Source: Arenibacter nanhaiticus (GTDB lineage: Bacteria > Bacteroidota > Bacteroidia > Flavobacteriales > Flavobacteriaceae). From it: 64,000 nt of DNA. The stretch covers positions 31,513-95,512 of the forward strand of contig NZ_FQYX01000010.1 in assembly GCF_900141935.1 (NCBI RefSeq). The letters run 5' to 3'. Within the stretch, counting starts at the first letter, position 1, and each line of letters begins with the position of its first letter. Shown here piece after piece: positions 1 to 9,207 of this stretch. The notes beneath the pieces were generated by a model that was not told where the DNA came from, ran no database searches, and saw only the letters and a program-made list of their open reading frames with translations. Position numbers and translations under genes: made by a program.

Positions 1-1
1 T

Positions 2-1696
2 ATAAAAAACGTTATAATTTCTCCGGGCTCCCGAAATGCCCCTCTGACCATAGGGTTTTCAGAAGACCCTTATTTTAAGTGTTTTAGCATTGTAGACGAA
101 CGTTGTGCTGCCTTTTTTGCTCTTGGGATTGCTCAACAAACAAGAAAGCCGGTCGTTCTTTTGTGTTCCTCGGGCAGTGCGCTTTTAAATTATTATCCCG
201 CTATTTCTGAAGCTTTTTACAGTGATATCCCCTTGGTGGTCCTCACTGCAGACAGACCTGGGTATAAGGTAGATATAGGGGATGGGCAGACTATTAGGCA
301 AGAAAATGTTTTTAAAAATCATATCGGATATACGGCCAATTTAAAGCAAGATGTCTATCATGCTACGGATAAGATAAAAAAGTATGCTCCCGAACAGCTT
401 TTAGGGCTTAGCCCTAGTGACGCCCAAGCTAGAGTGCAGCACTATAACGATGGGGAATTAAATCAGGCCTTTAAAGAGGTGTTGTCTCAAAATTGCCCAG
501 TTCACATTAATGTTCCATTTGAAGAGCCCTTGTATGATGTTTTGGAACATGCTACGGTAGCCCCAAAAGTGGCCGTGGAAGCGATCGAAAATGATCCTTG
601 GACGGACGACTTAAAAGAAGTGGCAAAAATATGGTCTACTGCGGCTCGTAAAATTGTATTGGTAGGCGTAAACTATCCCAATACGATCATGGAATCGTAT
701 TTAAAGGTTCTGGGCGAAGATCCATCGGTAATCGTTTTTACGGAAAGCACTTCAAATCTTCATCACGACAATTTTTTTGCAAGTATCGATAGTATCATTG
801 CGCCTATCGAAAAATCGGACCAGAAAGAAGAACTGTTTAAGGAGTTGCAACCCGATATCGTCCTGACCCTAGGGGGGCTTATTGTTTCTAAAAAGGTAAA
901 GGCTTTCTTAAGAAGCTATTCTCCCAGTCATCATTGGCATGTAGATGCTAAAAAAGCCTATAACACCTTCTTTTGTCTGAAAAAGCATTTTAAAACGGAT
1001 CCCAATAATTTTTTTAAGGAACTGTTTTCATTATCCAGTCCTTTAGAAAGTACTTATCATCAGAAATGGGCCAAAAAAAGACGGGGATACGAGTTAAAAA
1101 GACAGGCCTTTATATCGGAAATACCTTTTTCCGACATGTTGGTTTTTAACGATATAATAAAAACCATTCCACAAGAGTATCAATTGCAGTTGGCGAATAG
1201 TTCTACGGTTCGCTATGCGCAGCTTTTTGATTTGGATACTTCTATACGGGTGTTTTGTAATCGTGGGACAAGTGGAATAGATGGCAGTACTTCTACGGCT
1301 ATTGGAGCAGCTCTTTACGATAACAGCCCAACATTGCTTATCACAGGCGATTTAAGTTTTTTGTATGATAGCAACGCTATGTGGAATCGTTATATCCGTC
1401 CTGATTTTAGGATTATAGTGATCAATAATAATGGAGGCGGGATATTTAGAATATTACCAGGGAGGGCAGAGACCGAAAATTTCGAAACATTTTTTGAGAC
1501 GACGCACCAGTTAAATATTGAGCCTTTAGCTACAATGTATGGCTTTGAGTATGGGCGGGTTTCAGATGAGGATGCTCTAAAAGATGCTCTTGAAAAATTT
1601 TACCGGCCCTCGGAGAGGCCAAAAATTCTTGAGGTTTCTACCCCTAGACTTATAAATGATAAAATTTTGCTTAATTATTTTGATTTCATATCTTAG
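2..1696 (+). CDS. menD: 2-succinyl-5-enolpyruvyl-6-hydroxy-3-cyclohexene-1-carboxylate synthase MenD, 5' end cut by window
   Basis: Thiamine-diphosphate enzyme of menaquinone synthesis that joins isochorismate and 2-oxoglutarate. The frame is open from base 2, and the residues before the first internal start-like codon (TTG at 161) are clearly MenD: ISPGSRNAPLTIGF, then DERCAAFFALGIAQ. The gene therefore begins left of the window and the TTG is not the start. The C-terminal part carries the ThDP/Mg motif GDLSFLYDSNAMWN followed by VINNNGGGIFR. DUF2853, an S1 protein and menA follow on the same strand, a common flavobacterial menaquinone neighbourhood. Only the first few dozen residues are missing. 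Confidence 0.96.
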   Translation: MKNVIISPGSRNAPLTIGFSEDPYFKCFSIVDERCAAFFALGIAQQTRKPVVLLCSSGSALLNYYPAISEAFYSDIPLVVLTADRPGYKVDIGDGQTIRQENVFKNHIGYTANLKQDVYHATDKIKKYAPEQLLGLSPSDAQARVQHYNDGELNQAFKEVLSQNCPVHINVPFEEPLYDVLEHATVAPKVAVEAIENDPWTDDLKEVAKIWSTAARKIVLVGVNYPNTIMESYLKVLGEDPSVIVFTESTSNLHHDNFFASIDSIIAPIEKSDQKEELFKELQPDIVLTLGGLIVSKKVKAFLRSYSPSHHWHVDAKKAYNTFFCLKKHFKTDPNNFFKELFSLSSPLESTYHQKWAKKRRGYELKRQAFISEIPFSDMLVFNDIIKTIPQEYQLQLANSSTVRYAQLFDLDTSIRVFCNRGTSGIDGSTSTAIGAALYDNSPTLLITGDLSFLYDSNAMWNRYIRPDFRIIVINNNGGGIFRILPGRAETENFETFFETTHQLNIEPLATMYGFEYGRVSDEDALKDALEKFYRPSERPKILEVSTPRLINDKILLNYFDFIS

Positions 1697-1735
1697 AACA
1701 AAATAAACCATTCAATAAATAGAACCTTCTAAATT

Positions 1736-2080
1736 ATGAGCAAAAGAGACGAATTAATCGAAAAGTACGCAGCAGATATTAAAGAAAAATTTGGTGAAGC
1801 TCCAGATTTGGACTTGTTGACCAAGGTAACCATTGGTTTGGGGCCCTCTATTTATAACTTGGATGCCTCCAAAGTTTCTGGTTCAGATGACAAGGAGTTG
1901 GAAACCGTAAAGAATAACTTCCTTATTAAAAAATTAGGATTAAGTGATAGTCCAGCTTTGATGGAAGAAATAAAGAATGTTGTCGACAAATACGGGTCTT
2001 CGGTGAAAAGTAAGCACCGAGCGGTTGTCTATTATATGTTGACGAAACACTTTAAAAAAGAAGCTATATATAGCAAATAA
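1736..2080 (+). CDS. DUF2853 family protein
   Basis: Small 114-residue soluble protein, charged and mainly helical, recognised as DUF2853 from its N-terminal MSKRDELIEKYAADIKEKF and C-terminal KHRAVVYYMLTKHF. No biochemical function is established for the family that I know of. It starts 39 bases after menD stops, so the two are probably co-transcribed, and a hairpin terminator follows its stop. Its linkage to menaquinone genes recurs in flavobacteria, but nothing in the sequence shows a catalytic role in that pathway. Confidence 0.85.
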   Translation: MSKRDELIEKYAADIKEKFGEAPDLDLLTKVTIGLGPSIYNLDASKVSGSDDKELETVKNNFLIKKLGLSDSPALMEEIKNVVDKYGSSVKSKHRAVVYYMLTKHFKKEAIYSK

Positions 2081-2102
2081 TAAGTTGTATATAGAGATAT
2101 GG

Positions 2103-2131
2103 GCCGTTCTTTAAAAAGAGCGGCTTTTTTT
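2103..2131 (+). terminator. Rho-independent terminator after the menD-DUF2853 pair
   Basis: GCCGTTCTTT and AAAGAGCGGC form a 10-bp stem with one G-T pair around a short A loop, followed by seven T. The T-run also supplies the TTTG of the next promoter. Confidence 0.8.
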
Positions 2132-2162
2132 GTACGCATGATTCTTTTTAAATGTATTTTTG
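2129..2162 (+). promoter_or_regulatory. Bacteroidota-type promoter for the S1 protein gene
   Basis: TTTG at 2129-2132 and TATTTTTG at 2155-2162 match the -33 (TTTG) and -7 (TAnnTTTG) elements of the Bacteroidota primary sigma factor with a 22-base spacer. The -7 box ends only four bases before ATG 2167, so the transcript is predicted to be leaderless. An ATG at 2152 would lie upstream of transcription start. Confidence 0.65.
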
Positions 2163-2166
2163 TAGC

Positions 2167-3000
2167 ATGATAGCATTAGGAAAATATAGCAATTTAGAAA
2201 TATTAAGAGATACCAGCGTGGGTCTCTTTTTAGGAGATGAAGAAGGGAATGATGTTCTGCTTCCCAATAAATATGTGCCAGAGGAATTTGAAATAGGAGA
2301 TTTCATAAATGTATTCTGTTATTTAGATCATGAAGAACGTATAGTAGCCACTACATTGGAACCGTTTGTGATGGTAGATCAGTTTCAATTACTGGAAGTA
2401 GCAGAGGTTAATGATTTTGGTGCTTTTATGGATTGGGGACTAGAGAAGCATTTATTAGTGCCGTTTCGCGAGCAACGAAATAAAATGCAGGAAGGACAAT
2501 GGTATGTAGTGCATTGTTATTTGGATGAAAAGACCAACCGTTTGGTGGCTTCTAATAAGTTGGATAAATTTTTATCAAACGATCTCTTAACCGTAAAGGT
2601 ATTGGACGAGGTTGATTTAGTGGTGACCAGGTTTACCGATTTAGGATGGGAAGTTATTGTCAATAACCAACATAAGGGACTTGTCTATGCTAACGAAGTA
2701 TTTAAAAAGGTAGCGGTAGGCGATAAGTTAAAAGGATATATTAAGCATATAAGACCCGATAATAAGTTAGATGTAGCCCTACAACCAATAGGATACCAAA
2801 GCTTGGAACCGGCGGCCAACCTTATCTATGAAAAACTGTTAGCCCATGGAGGCAAACTGAACCTTCACGATAAATCGGATCCTGAAGATATCAAAAGGCA
2901 GCTTCAAATGAGTAAAAAAACCTTTAAAAAAGGAATTGGAGCCCTTTACAAGGAACGTAAAATTGAAATTAAATCAGACAGTATTCACCTGATTGAATAA
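2167..3000 (+). CDS. CvfB-like S1 RNA-binding protein
   Basis: Protein of 277 residues made of consecutive S1-like OB folds and a C-terminal winged-helix-like segment (KSDPEDIKRQLQMSKKTFKKGIGALYKERKIEIK), the arrangement of the CvfB/YitL family. Family members bind RNA and influence virulence or stress phenotypes in Gram-positives; the role in flavobacteria is not defined. The second S1-like domain shows VNDFGAFMDWGLEKHLLVPFREQ. I chose ATG 2167 rather than the in-frame ATG at 2152 because the -7 promoter element overlaps the upstream codons. Confidence 0.85.
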   Translation: MIALGKYSNLEILRDTSVGLFLGDEEGNDVLLPNKYVPEEFEIGDFINVFCYLDHEERIVATTLEPFVMVDQFQLLEVAEVNDFGAFMDWGLEKHLLVPFREQRNKMQEGQWYVVHCYLDEKTNRLVASNKLDKFLSNDLLTVKVLDEVDLVVTRFTDLGWEVIVNNQHKGLVYANEVFKKVAVGDKLKGYIKHIRPDNKLDVALQPIGYQSLEPAANLIYEKLLAHGGKLNLHDKSDPEDIKRQLQMSKKTFKKGIGALYKERKIEIKSDSIHLIE

Positions 3001-3131
3001 AACAGTTGTTGTCCTAGGCAGGAGCATTTGCTGTGAAGGAGTTCGATGAAGGAGCCTTCTTTTATCGAAACATGAACCATTGCTTTTAAATAGCGAAAGA
3101 AACGTATTTTTATATTAAAACTTAAGTATTT

Positions 3132-3737
3132 ATGCCATTCATTGAAGAAAGCGATTTGTTAGAATTGCACAAGGATATTGATAAGGCGCAAATTATAAAT
3201 GATCGCCTTTTAGATCAAATAAAGCACAAGAATAAGGAGTTAAAACGAAGCAAGATACAACGTAACGTTTTAGGGATAGTGACTGGACTTTTCCTGATTG
3301 GCGGTATGGTGGCTTTATCGTATAATGCCGGTTTTGTTAAATCGTCCAATCAACAGTATCGTAACAGTCTAGAGGTTATTGGTTTAATCGATAGTTTGGA
3401 TATTATAAAAAGACGAATTGAAAATATTAAAAAGCAAAACGAGGAACTTAGTCTGTTGCACGAATTTTATTTGGCTAAAAGGTTCTTGAATAAAGAAAAA
3501 ATATATTCCGTTCAGGTAAAAACCTTCGTTGATAACAATATAACCTTATCCTCGGAGTCTTTGGGAAATACCCTATTTGCAAAGGCCAATCCTTTTTATT
3601 CTTATTCCTTGGGGAATTTTGAAACCTTGGAAGAGGCACGCTCCTTTAGATATCAGTTGATCAATATGGGGTTTAAAGACGCCTTTGTGGCCTCATACAG
3701 AGATGGAAAACGAATAGAAATAGAAGAACCCTACTAG
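3132..3737 (+). CDS. Membrane-anchored coiled-coil protein with SPOR-like C-terminus
   Basis: Residues 1-45 are charged and likely coiled coil, residues about 46-66 form one membrane segment (VLGIVTGLFLIGGMVALSYN), residues 75-115 are again helical, and the last 80 residues read as a SPOR-like fold (IYSVQVKTF ... FYSYSLGNFETLEEARSFRYQLINMGF). SPOR domains bind denuded peptidoglycan, so a periplasmic envelope role is likely. It ends one base before the menA TTG codon, suggesting one transcript with menA. The SPOR call is from pattern only. Confidence 0.7.
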   Translation: MPFIEESDLLELHKDIDKAQIINDRLLDQIKHKNKELKRSKIQRNVLGIVTGLFLIGGMVALSYNAGFVKSSNQQYRNSLEVIGLIDSLDIIKRRIENIKKQNEELSLLHEFYLAKRFLNKEKIYSVQVKTFVDNNITLSSESLGNTLFAKANPFYSYSLGNFETLEEARSFRYQLINMGFKDAFVASYRDGKRIEIEEPY

Positions 3738-3738
3738 T

Positions 3739-4647
3739 TTGTTGAAAATAAAAGCTTGGCTTAACGCAGCGCGATTAAGAACACTTCCCCTTTCTCTATC
3801 GGGTATCATTGTAGGTACTGTTTTAGGGAGAATGTACGGTGAATTTAATATCGGCATTTTTATCCTTGCCGTATGTACTACAATCGGATTTCAGGTTACC
3901 TCAAATTTTGCCAATGATTACGGGGATGGAGTAAAAGGCACAGACAATGAAAATCGGGTAGGTCCAAAACGAGCCTACCAAAGTGGTCTCCTGTCCCGGA
4001 AGGAGTTGAAAAACGGTATTATCACCGCTGTGGTGATCTGTATATTGTTAGTGATAAGTTTGTTGTTTTACGCTTTTGGTGCCGAAAATTTAAAATACAT
4101 TGCCATCTTTGGCGGCTTAGGGGCCCTTAGTATTTGGGCGGCCATTAGGTATACGGTGGGAGAGTCGGCTTACGGATATAGAGGCTTAGGGGATGTTTTT
4201 GTTTTTCTTTTTTTTGGATTGCTCGGGGTATTGGGAGCCATGTTCCTATATACTAAATCCATGGAGTATATGGGTATTTTTCCGGCTATTACCATAGGCC
4301 TGTTGAGTACAGGGGTGCTGAATTTGAATAATTTACGCGACTATAAGTCCGATAAACTAGCGAATAAAAACACGATTATTGTTAAAATTGGTGTTGAAAA
4401 AGGAAAAATATATCATACGTTTTTGATCGTTTTGAGTTTTTTGGCCATGCTGGTATTTACGATCCTAAATTTTCAAAGCTGGTTAAATGCCCTACATTTA
4501 TTGGCTTTTATTACTATATTCATACATTTAAGGAAGGTGTTGAAAACCAAAAACACCGTTTTGTTAGATCCGGAACTTAAAAAATTAGCGCTGAGTACTT
4601 TTTTATTGGCCCTATTGTTTTATTTTAGTTATTATAATTTTTTGTAA
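3739..4647 (+). CDS. menA: 1,4-dihydroxy-2-naphthoate polyprenyltransferase MenA
   Basis: Integral membrane UbiA-family prenyltransferase of 302 residues that attaches the isoprenoid chain to 1,4-dihydroxy-2-naphthoate, giving demethylmenaquinone. The N-terminal LNAARLRTLPLSLSGIIVGT and the first Asp-rich motif NFANDYGDGVKGTDNENRVGP are characteristic, the second motif is LNNLRDYKSDKLANK, and about eight hydrophobic segments follow. The start is a TTG directly behind the previous stop; a second TTG at 3742 is equally possible and there is no ATG nearby. It shares a locus with menD. Confidence 0.94.
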   Translation: MLKIKAWLNAARLRTLPLSLSGIIVGTVLGRMYGEFNIGIFILAVCTTIGFQVTSNFANDYGDGVKGTDNENRVGPKRAYQSGLLSRKELKNGIITAVVICILLVISLLFYAFGAENLKYIAIFGGLGALSIWAAIRYTVGESAYGYRGLGDVFVFLFFGLLGVLGAMFLYTKSMEYMGIFPAITIGLLSTGVLNLNNLRDYKSDKLANKNTIIVKIGVEKGKIYHTFLIVLSFLAMLVFTILNFQSWLNALHLLAFITIFIHLRKVLKTKNTVLLDPELKKLALSTFLLALLFYFSYYNFL

Positions 4648-4678
4648 GTTTGAGTACTAACCAACTAAAACTTATGCC

Positions 4679-5428
4679 GTGGAACAACCAATCAGAATAC
4701 TTATTGTAGAGGATAATGTCATAATTGCCGATGACATGCAATCGATGTTGGAAGAAATTGGATACGAAATAGTTGACAATGTTATCGTATATGAACAAGC
4801 TGTAGAAGTATTAAAAAATAAAGAGGTCGATTTAGTACTGATAGACATTATTTTAGCTTCTGATAAAACAGGTATAGATTTAGGAAAACACATCAGGGAA
4901 AACTATAGTATTCCCTTTATATTCGTTACTTCGAATTCGGATAGAGCTACTGTTGAAAATGCAAAAACAGTAAAGCCGAATGGTTATTTGGTAAAGCCTT
5001 TTGAACAACAGGATCTTTATACCTCGATAGAAATCGCCCTATCCAATTTTACAGAAATAAAAAAGAATGGGGAAAAGGACGAAGAGGAAGATGATAAGTT
5101 AATGTCTAATAAGGTGCTGAAGGATTCGATCTTTGTAAAAAAACAGCATTTATATTATCGAATCCAGTTTGGGGATATTAAGTTTATCAAAGCCGACAAT
5201 GTGTATTTGGAAGTAAATACGGTCGATAAAAAGTTTTTGGTTCGCTCCCCTTTAAAAGATTATTTGGAAAAGTTGCCTCAGCATAAATTTTACAGGGCAC
5301 ACAAATCGTACATCGTCAATGTAGATCATATCGACGCGATCAACTCCAGGGATATCTTGATAAACGATACCTTGATTCCAATTTCCAAGGAATTCAAGGA
5401 ATTTATAATCTCTGCGATGAATTCGTAA
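4679..5428 (+). CDS. LytTR-family response regulator
   Basis: Two-domain regulator of 249 residues: receiver domain at about 5-125 with acidic residues ED at 11-12, phosphoacceptor Asp56 (LVLIDI) and Lys in LVKPF; then a charged linker (KKNGEKDEEEDDK); then a LytTR DNA-binding domain from about 150, with LYYRIQFGDIKFIKADNVYLEV and FYRAHKSYIVNVDHI. GTG is the start; the ATG at 4674 is out of frame. No histidine kinase gene is adjacent, so its partner is elsewhere. A terminator follows. Confidence 0.93.
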   Translation: MEQPIRILIVEDNVIIADDMQSMLEEIGYEIVDNVIVYEQAVEVLKNKEVDLVLIDIILASDKTGIDLGKHIRENYSIPFIFVTSNSDRATVENAKTVKPNGYLVKPFEQQDLYTSIEIALSNFTEIKKNGEKDEEEDDKLMSNKVLKDSIFVKKQHLYYRIQFGDIKFIKADNVYLEVNTVDKKFLVRSPLKDYLEKLPQHKFYRAHKSYIVNVDHIDAINSRDILINDTLIPISKEFKEFIISAMNS

Positions 5429-5462
5429 AGCAATAGCTTTAAGAGCTGCGGTATTAAATAAG

Positions 5463-5487
5463 AAGGCACCTAGTAGGGTGCCTTTGT
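5463..5487 (+). terminator. Terminator after the LytTR regulator
   Basis: AAGGCACC and GGTGCCTT form an 8-bp stem with a six-base loop, followed by a weak T-rich tail (TGTTGTTT). Confidence 0.6.
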
Positions 5488-5660
5488 TGTTTGCCTTGGT
5501 TCGAGAGCGGCTTAATCTTTTGCAATAGGGGTCAATCACTGTTTATTTTGAAATATATTGTCAGGGCGAGGTTAAATGCCGCTTAGGGCCGTGGAGCTTT
5601 GAATTAACGCTTCTTACAAGAAGTGGTTTTGTTTCTTTTTCACATTGTTTAGTTTTTGAT

Positions 5661-5668
5661 TAATTTTG
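5661..5668 (+). promoter_or_regulatory. -7 box TAATTTTG upstream of ung
   Basis: Exact match to TAnnTTTG about 45 bases before the ung ATG. No clear TTTG partner was seen at the expected distance. Confidence 0.45.
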
Positions 5669-5713
5669 GCGGAGGTGCGACCAAGTACCCTAACACCTTA
5701 ATTATCTTCATAA

Positions 5714-6379
5714 ATGATTTTTGATCTTCATCCAAGTTGGCAAAAGCCGTTACAATCTGAACTTAAAAAACCTTATTTCTCCGATTTAAATGATTTTGTA
5801 AAGCAAGAGTATGCCAAGCATGTTTGCTATCCTAAGAAGGAAGCTATTTTTGCGGCCTTTGACTTCTGCAATTTTCAAGATACCAAGGTGGTTATTTTGG
5901 GGCAAGACCCTTATCATGGTCCGGGCCAGGCCAATGGCCTTTGTTTTTCGGTGAATGAGGGGGTAGGGCATCCGCCATCCCTAATGAATATTTTTAAGGA
6001 AATGGAATCAGATTTGGGCAAAACATATCCGCTTAGTGGTAATCTGGAGGCTTGGGCAAAACAAGGGGTCTTATTGTTAAATGCCACCTTAACCGTACGT
6101 GAGAAGGAGGCTGCTAGCCATCAAAAACAAGGATGGGAAACTTTTACCGATGCTGTTATCGAAAAAGTTTCCCAAGAAAAGGAGGGAATAGTGTTTTTAC
6201 TATGGGGAGGTTTTGCTAAAAAGAAGGCAAAATTAATAGATGCTAAAAAACATCATATCTTAACTTCCGGACACCCTTCACCCTTAAGTGCCAATAGAGG
6301 GTATTGGTTTGGTAATAAGCACTTTTCTATGACCAATGAAATTTTGAAGCAAGCCAACAGACCGCTTATTTCTTGGTAA
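5714..6379 (+). CDS. ung: Uracil-DNA glycosylase, family 1
   Basis: Removes uracil from DNA as the first step of base-excision repair. The 221-residue length is normal. The water-activating loop GQDPYHGPGQANGLCFSV (Asp65) and the minor-groove loop GHPSPLSANRGYWFGNKHF (His near 187) are both intact, and the pro-rich VGHPPSLMNIFKEM and LLLNATLTVR segments are typical. The 3' end overlaps the convergent neighbour by 14 bases. Confidence 0.97.
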   Translation: MIFDLHPSWQKPLQSELKKPYFSDLNDFVKQEYAKHVCYPKKEAIFAAFDFCNFQDTKVVILGQDPYHGPGQANGLCFSVNEGVGHPPSLMNIFKEMESDLGKTYPLSGNLEAWAKQGVLLLNATLTVREKEAASHQKQGWETFTDAVIEKVSQEKEGIVFLLWGGFAKKKAKLIDAKKHHILTSGHPSPLSANRGYWFGNKHFSMTNEILKQANRPLISW

Positions 6380-7220
6380 ATACCAAGTCCTCGTACGGCA
6401 AACGTTGGCTTATTAAATTTAAGTCGATGAGCGTTTCCTGAACCTGCTTTAAGGTATTGGGAGCAAGGTTCATTTGGCTCCATCGCGTGAGGGAGAGCCA
6501 TTGCTGAAGATCCTCTAATTGCTGGCCGTAATTATTGGCTATGGTGCGATCTATACTCGGTATTTGTTTAAATTCAAGCGTGTAGCTGTTAATTACTTCT
6601 AGAATGTGGTTTAAGAGGGCTGAATTCTCGGCTATGAATTTGTCCGTTGCCGCAATCACGAAGCAAGGCCATGGGGTAGGACAATCCGTAATTCGTCTAA
6701 AAATGCCCTTATCTACTATTGGTTTGGTTGTAAACCTTTCCCACATGAAATAATCGGCAGTGCCATCGCTTAAAGCTTCAACGGCGCCATCGAGGTTATT
6801 GATCACTTCAAAGTTTAGGTCTTCTGTGTCCCAGCCCTGATTTTTGGCGTTCACATAAGCCATTAAATGGCTGCCGCTGCCATACCTGCTTATGGCCGCT
6901 TTTTTACCTTTGAGGTCGTCCATTTGGTGTATGTCGCCTTTGGCGCCAACATGGATTCCCCATAAAAGTGGACTGGCAATGTACTCTTGTACAATCTTGG
7001 ACGGATTGCCTTCTGTGATGCTTTTGGTGATTCCCTCGGTAAGGATAATGGCTAAATCTGTTTCTTGGTCTTTCAGCATTTGTGCCATTTTACCCGTTCC
7101 TTCAGGAATGTCTGTCCATTCTAGTTGAATGCCACGGGCCTCAAAGGCACCTTCTTCGATGGCTAAATGCCAAGGGAAATTAAAATGTTCCGGAACACCG
7201 ATAATAGTTACTTTTTTCAA
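6366..7220 (-). CDS. SsuA/THI5-like substrate-binding protein without signal peptide
   Basis: Periplasmic-binding-protein fold of the NMT1/SsuA type: VTIIGVPEHFNFPWHLAIEEGAF at the start, then GTGKMAQMLKDQETDLAIILTEG, LKGKKAAISRYGSGSHLMAY and EALSDGTADYFMWERF. Relatives bind sulfonates, taurine, thiamine precursors or similar ligands. I place the start at TTG 7220 (MKKVTIIG) because the upstream in-frame residues do not look like a conserved N-terminus. With that start there is no signal peptide, and no ABC permease or ATPase lies nearby, so a cytoplasmic ligand-binding or enzymatic role is possible. Ligand unknown. Confidence 0.75.
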   Translation of the reverse strand: MKKVTIIGVPEHFNFPWHLAIEEGAFEARGIQLEWTDIPEGTGKMAQMLKDQETDLAIILTEGITKSITEGNPSKIVQEYIASPLLWGIHVGAKGDIHQMDDLKGKKAAISRYGSGSHLMAYVNAKNQGWDTEDLNFEVINNLDGAVEALSDGTADYFMWERFTTKPIVDKGIFRRITDCPTPWPCFVIAATDKFIAENSALLNHILEVINSYTLEFKQIPSIDRTIANNYGQQLEDLQQWLSLTRWSQMNLAPNTLKQVQETLIDLNLISQRLPYEDLVFTKK

Positions 7221-7324
7221 TATTAATTTTGTTATGTTAATGTAAAACAAGGAATTTAAGGGTAAGGTAGCTGCCGTTTTACAGAGCTCCAAAAGTTGCT
7301 CTTGACATTAGCTTTGGTCTTGTC

Positions 7325-8200
7325 CTATAGTCCTTTGGTTAATTTGTCTAAGGTATATGTAATCAGTTCATGGATAGATTCTTCCGGTTTGGCAGAAAAT
7401 TCTCCTGTACTCCTATTGGCTAATATGCAGTTTAAAGAAATGGCGCGGTGGCCTAGTAATTTCGACAGCCCATAAATTCCAGAAGTTTCCATTTCTAGAT
7501 TGGATATTTGTTTGTCTTTAAATTTGAAACTTGCAAGTTTGGAATTCAATTTGTCGTCCTGTGTTTTTAATCGTAGTGTGCGTCCCTGCGGACCATAGAA
7601 CCCGACATTGGTAGCGGTAAAGCCAAATCGGATTTTGTCCGATGTCATAATTTTTGCCAAATCTTCATCACAACTGACCACATAGGGAGTCGACTTGTCC
7701 TTGAACCAATTGGTATGCTGTATAAATGCTTGTTGTATTTCGTGGTGCTGAATGCTGCTACTATCATAAAAATGCAATAGACTATCCAGCCCAATGGAAA
7801 GCTCGCTCAACAAAAATGAATCTATAGGGATGTGGGGCTGTATCGCCCCCGAAGTTCCAATCCGGACAATATTCAGGGAAGTGAGGTTTTTTTTTACCGT
7901 TCTGCTTTTGAAATCGATATTGACCAAAGCGTCTAGTTCGTTCAGTACAATGTCAATGTTATCAGTGCCTATACCCGTTGAAATAACGCTAATGCGCTTG
8001 CCTTTTAAGGTGCCGGTATGGGTATGGAATTCCCTTTTTCCTTTTTTAAGTTCAATAGTATCAAAATATTGGGAAACCAAGGAGACTCTATCCGGATCAC
8101 CAACGGTTATAATGGTGTCCGATAGGTCTTCTGGTAGTAAATTAAGGTGGTAGATGCTATGATCGGCATTTAGGATGAGCTCGGATGAACCAATCTTCAT
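7325..8200 (-). CDS. Nucleoside phosphorylase (PNP/UDP family)
   Basis: Phosphorolytic nucleoside cleavage for salvage. The 291-residue protein has the phosphate-binding TVGDPDRVSLVSQYFD, the central VISTGIGTDNIDIVLNELDAL, IVRIGTSGAIQPHIPIDSF, and the ribose/base motif NLEMETSGIYGLSKLLGHRA. This resembles uridine-phosphorylase-like members of the PNP_UDP_1 family more than trimeric PNP; the base preference cannot be read with confidence. It starts one base after the DUF1835 stop on the minus strand, so the two are co-transcribed. Confidence 0.9.
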   Translation of the reverse strand: MKIGSSELILNADHSIYHLNLLPEDLSDTIITVGDPDRVSLVSQYFDTIELKKGKREFHTHTGTLKGKRISVISTGIGTDNIDIVLNELDALVNIDFKSRTVKKNLTSLNIVRIGTSGAIQPHIPIDSFLLSELSIGLDSLLHFYDSSSIQHHEIQQAFIQHTNWFKDKSTPYVVSCDEDLAKIMTSDKIRFGFTATNVGFYGPQGRTLRLKTQDDKLNSKLASFKFKDKQISNLEMETSGIYGLSKLLGHRAISLNCILANRSTGEFSAKPEESIHELITYTLDKLTKGL

Positions 8201-8201
8201 A

Positions 8202-9134
8202 TTATAATTTTAATATACGGTTGGTTTCTGAATTGTATAGGAAACTATATTTTAAGGCGCCGCCCAAATAGGCGGTGTTTTCTTGGATACAAGAATAATA
8301 ACTAGTCTTGCCCTCTAAAATAGCAACTCCTTTTTTAGAAAGTTTAACAGGATTAAAATCAGTGAACAAAGGTGTAAGTTTTGTAATGATCCTTGTATAC
8401 TGGGTGTCACCAAAACCATAGTTGCCTTGGTTTTTTAGCACTGTTTTTAATAAGGCGATCTTTGTTTTTGGGCTTTCCTTGACGGCCAATCTCAAGATGT
8501 TGTTTTCCACTTCGTTCAGACCATTTTTTATGGTCGGGAAACGCATCAAATGAGACTTAATGGCTCCGGAAAGATATTTAAATTGGAAATCATCAAAATC
8601 CATTAAATTTTCTAGTCGGATAGGATTGTCACTACAATAAAGCTGCCATACGTAATCGGCATATTCAACATCATCTTGAGTTAAAAACGTACGGTTTTCG
8701 TATAAATTCCGTAACTCTTCCTTGTTTAAGTCGGTTAGGTTCAATAAAGGGCTAGAGTTTTCATCATCCCCATGACAAACCATAGATATTTCTGCATAGG
8801 GCCTATGCATCTTTAACCAACTGATAACAGCAAGCATGTTAATTTGGCAGAAAAGATCGTAATCAAACCACAAAACAATATGGTCTTCCTTTTTGTGGCT
8901 ACAAAGCATACGGTACTCCTTTAAAGTTTTATCAATAAACCAAGACTTGGAGACCTTGTAGGTCTTATTCAGGAAATCAAATCTTGTTTTCCAAAAGGAT
9001 TCACTACCGACATTGGTCTCTGTCTTTCCTTCGCACAACATTTCTCGCCAAGTAATAATTTCCCCTGGCAATTTTAGGCCCTTAAGTTTTTTGGTGAACA
9101 GGTCACCATTTGTGATGTGTAACTGGGAATTCAT
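8202..9134 (-). CDS. DUF1835 domain protein
   Basis: Soluble 310-residue protein with the DUF1835 N-terminus (LHITNGDLFTKKLKGLKLPGEIITWREMLCEG) and a C-terminal region of the kind usually paired with it (KSHLMRFPTIKNGLNEVENNILRLA). No function is established. It lies immediately upstream of the nucleoside phosphorylase with one base between them, suggesting translational coupling, though a functional link is not shown. Confidence 0.82.
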   Translation of the reverse strand: MNSQLHITNGDLFTKKLKGLKLPGEIITWREMLCEGKTETNVGSESFWKTRFDFLNKTYKVSKSWFIDKTLKEYRMLCSHKKEDHIVLWFDYDLFCQINMLAVISWLKMHRPYAEISMVCHGDDENSSPLLNLTDLNKEELRNLYENRTFLTQDDVEYADYVWQLYCSDNPIRLENLMDFDDFQFKYLSGAIKSHLMRFPTIKNGLNEVENNILRLAVKESPKTKIALLKTVLKNQGNYGFGDTQYTRIITKLTPLFTDFNPVKLSKKGVAILEGKTSYYSCIQENTAYLGGALKYSFLYNSETNRILKL

Positions 9135-9207
9135 TGTCTTGGTAGTTTAGGTTGTGACTATTAAAAGTAGTTAATTATTTTATGGACTAAAAATAATTAA
9201 CAAAACT

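Noticed and set aside
161..1696. TTG at 161 as the menD start
   Set aside because: The frame is open to base 2 and the upstream residues (ISPGSRNAPLTIGF) are conserved MenD sequence, so the gene runs off the left edge.
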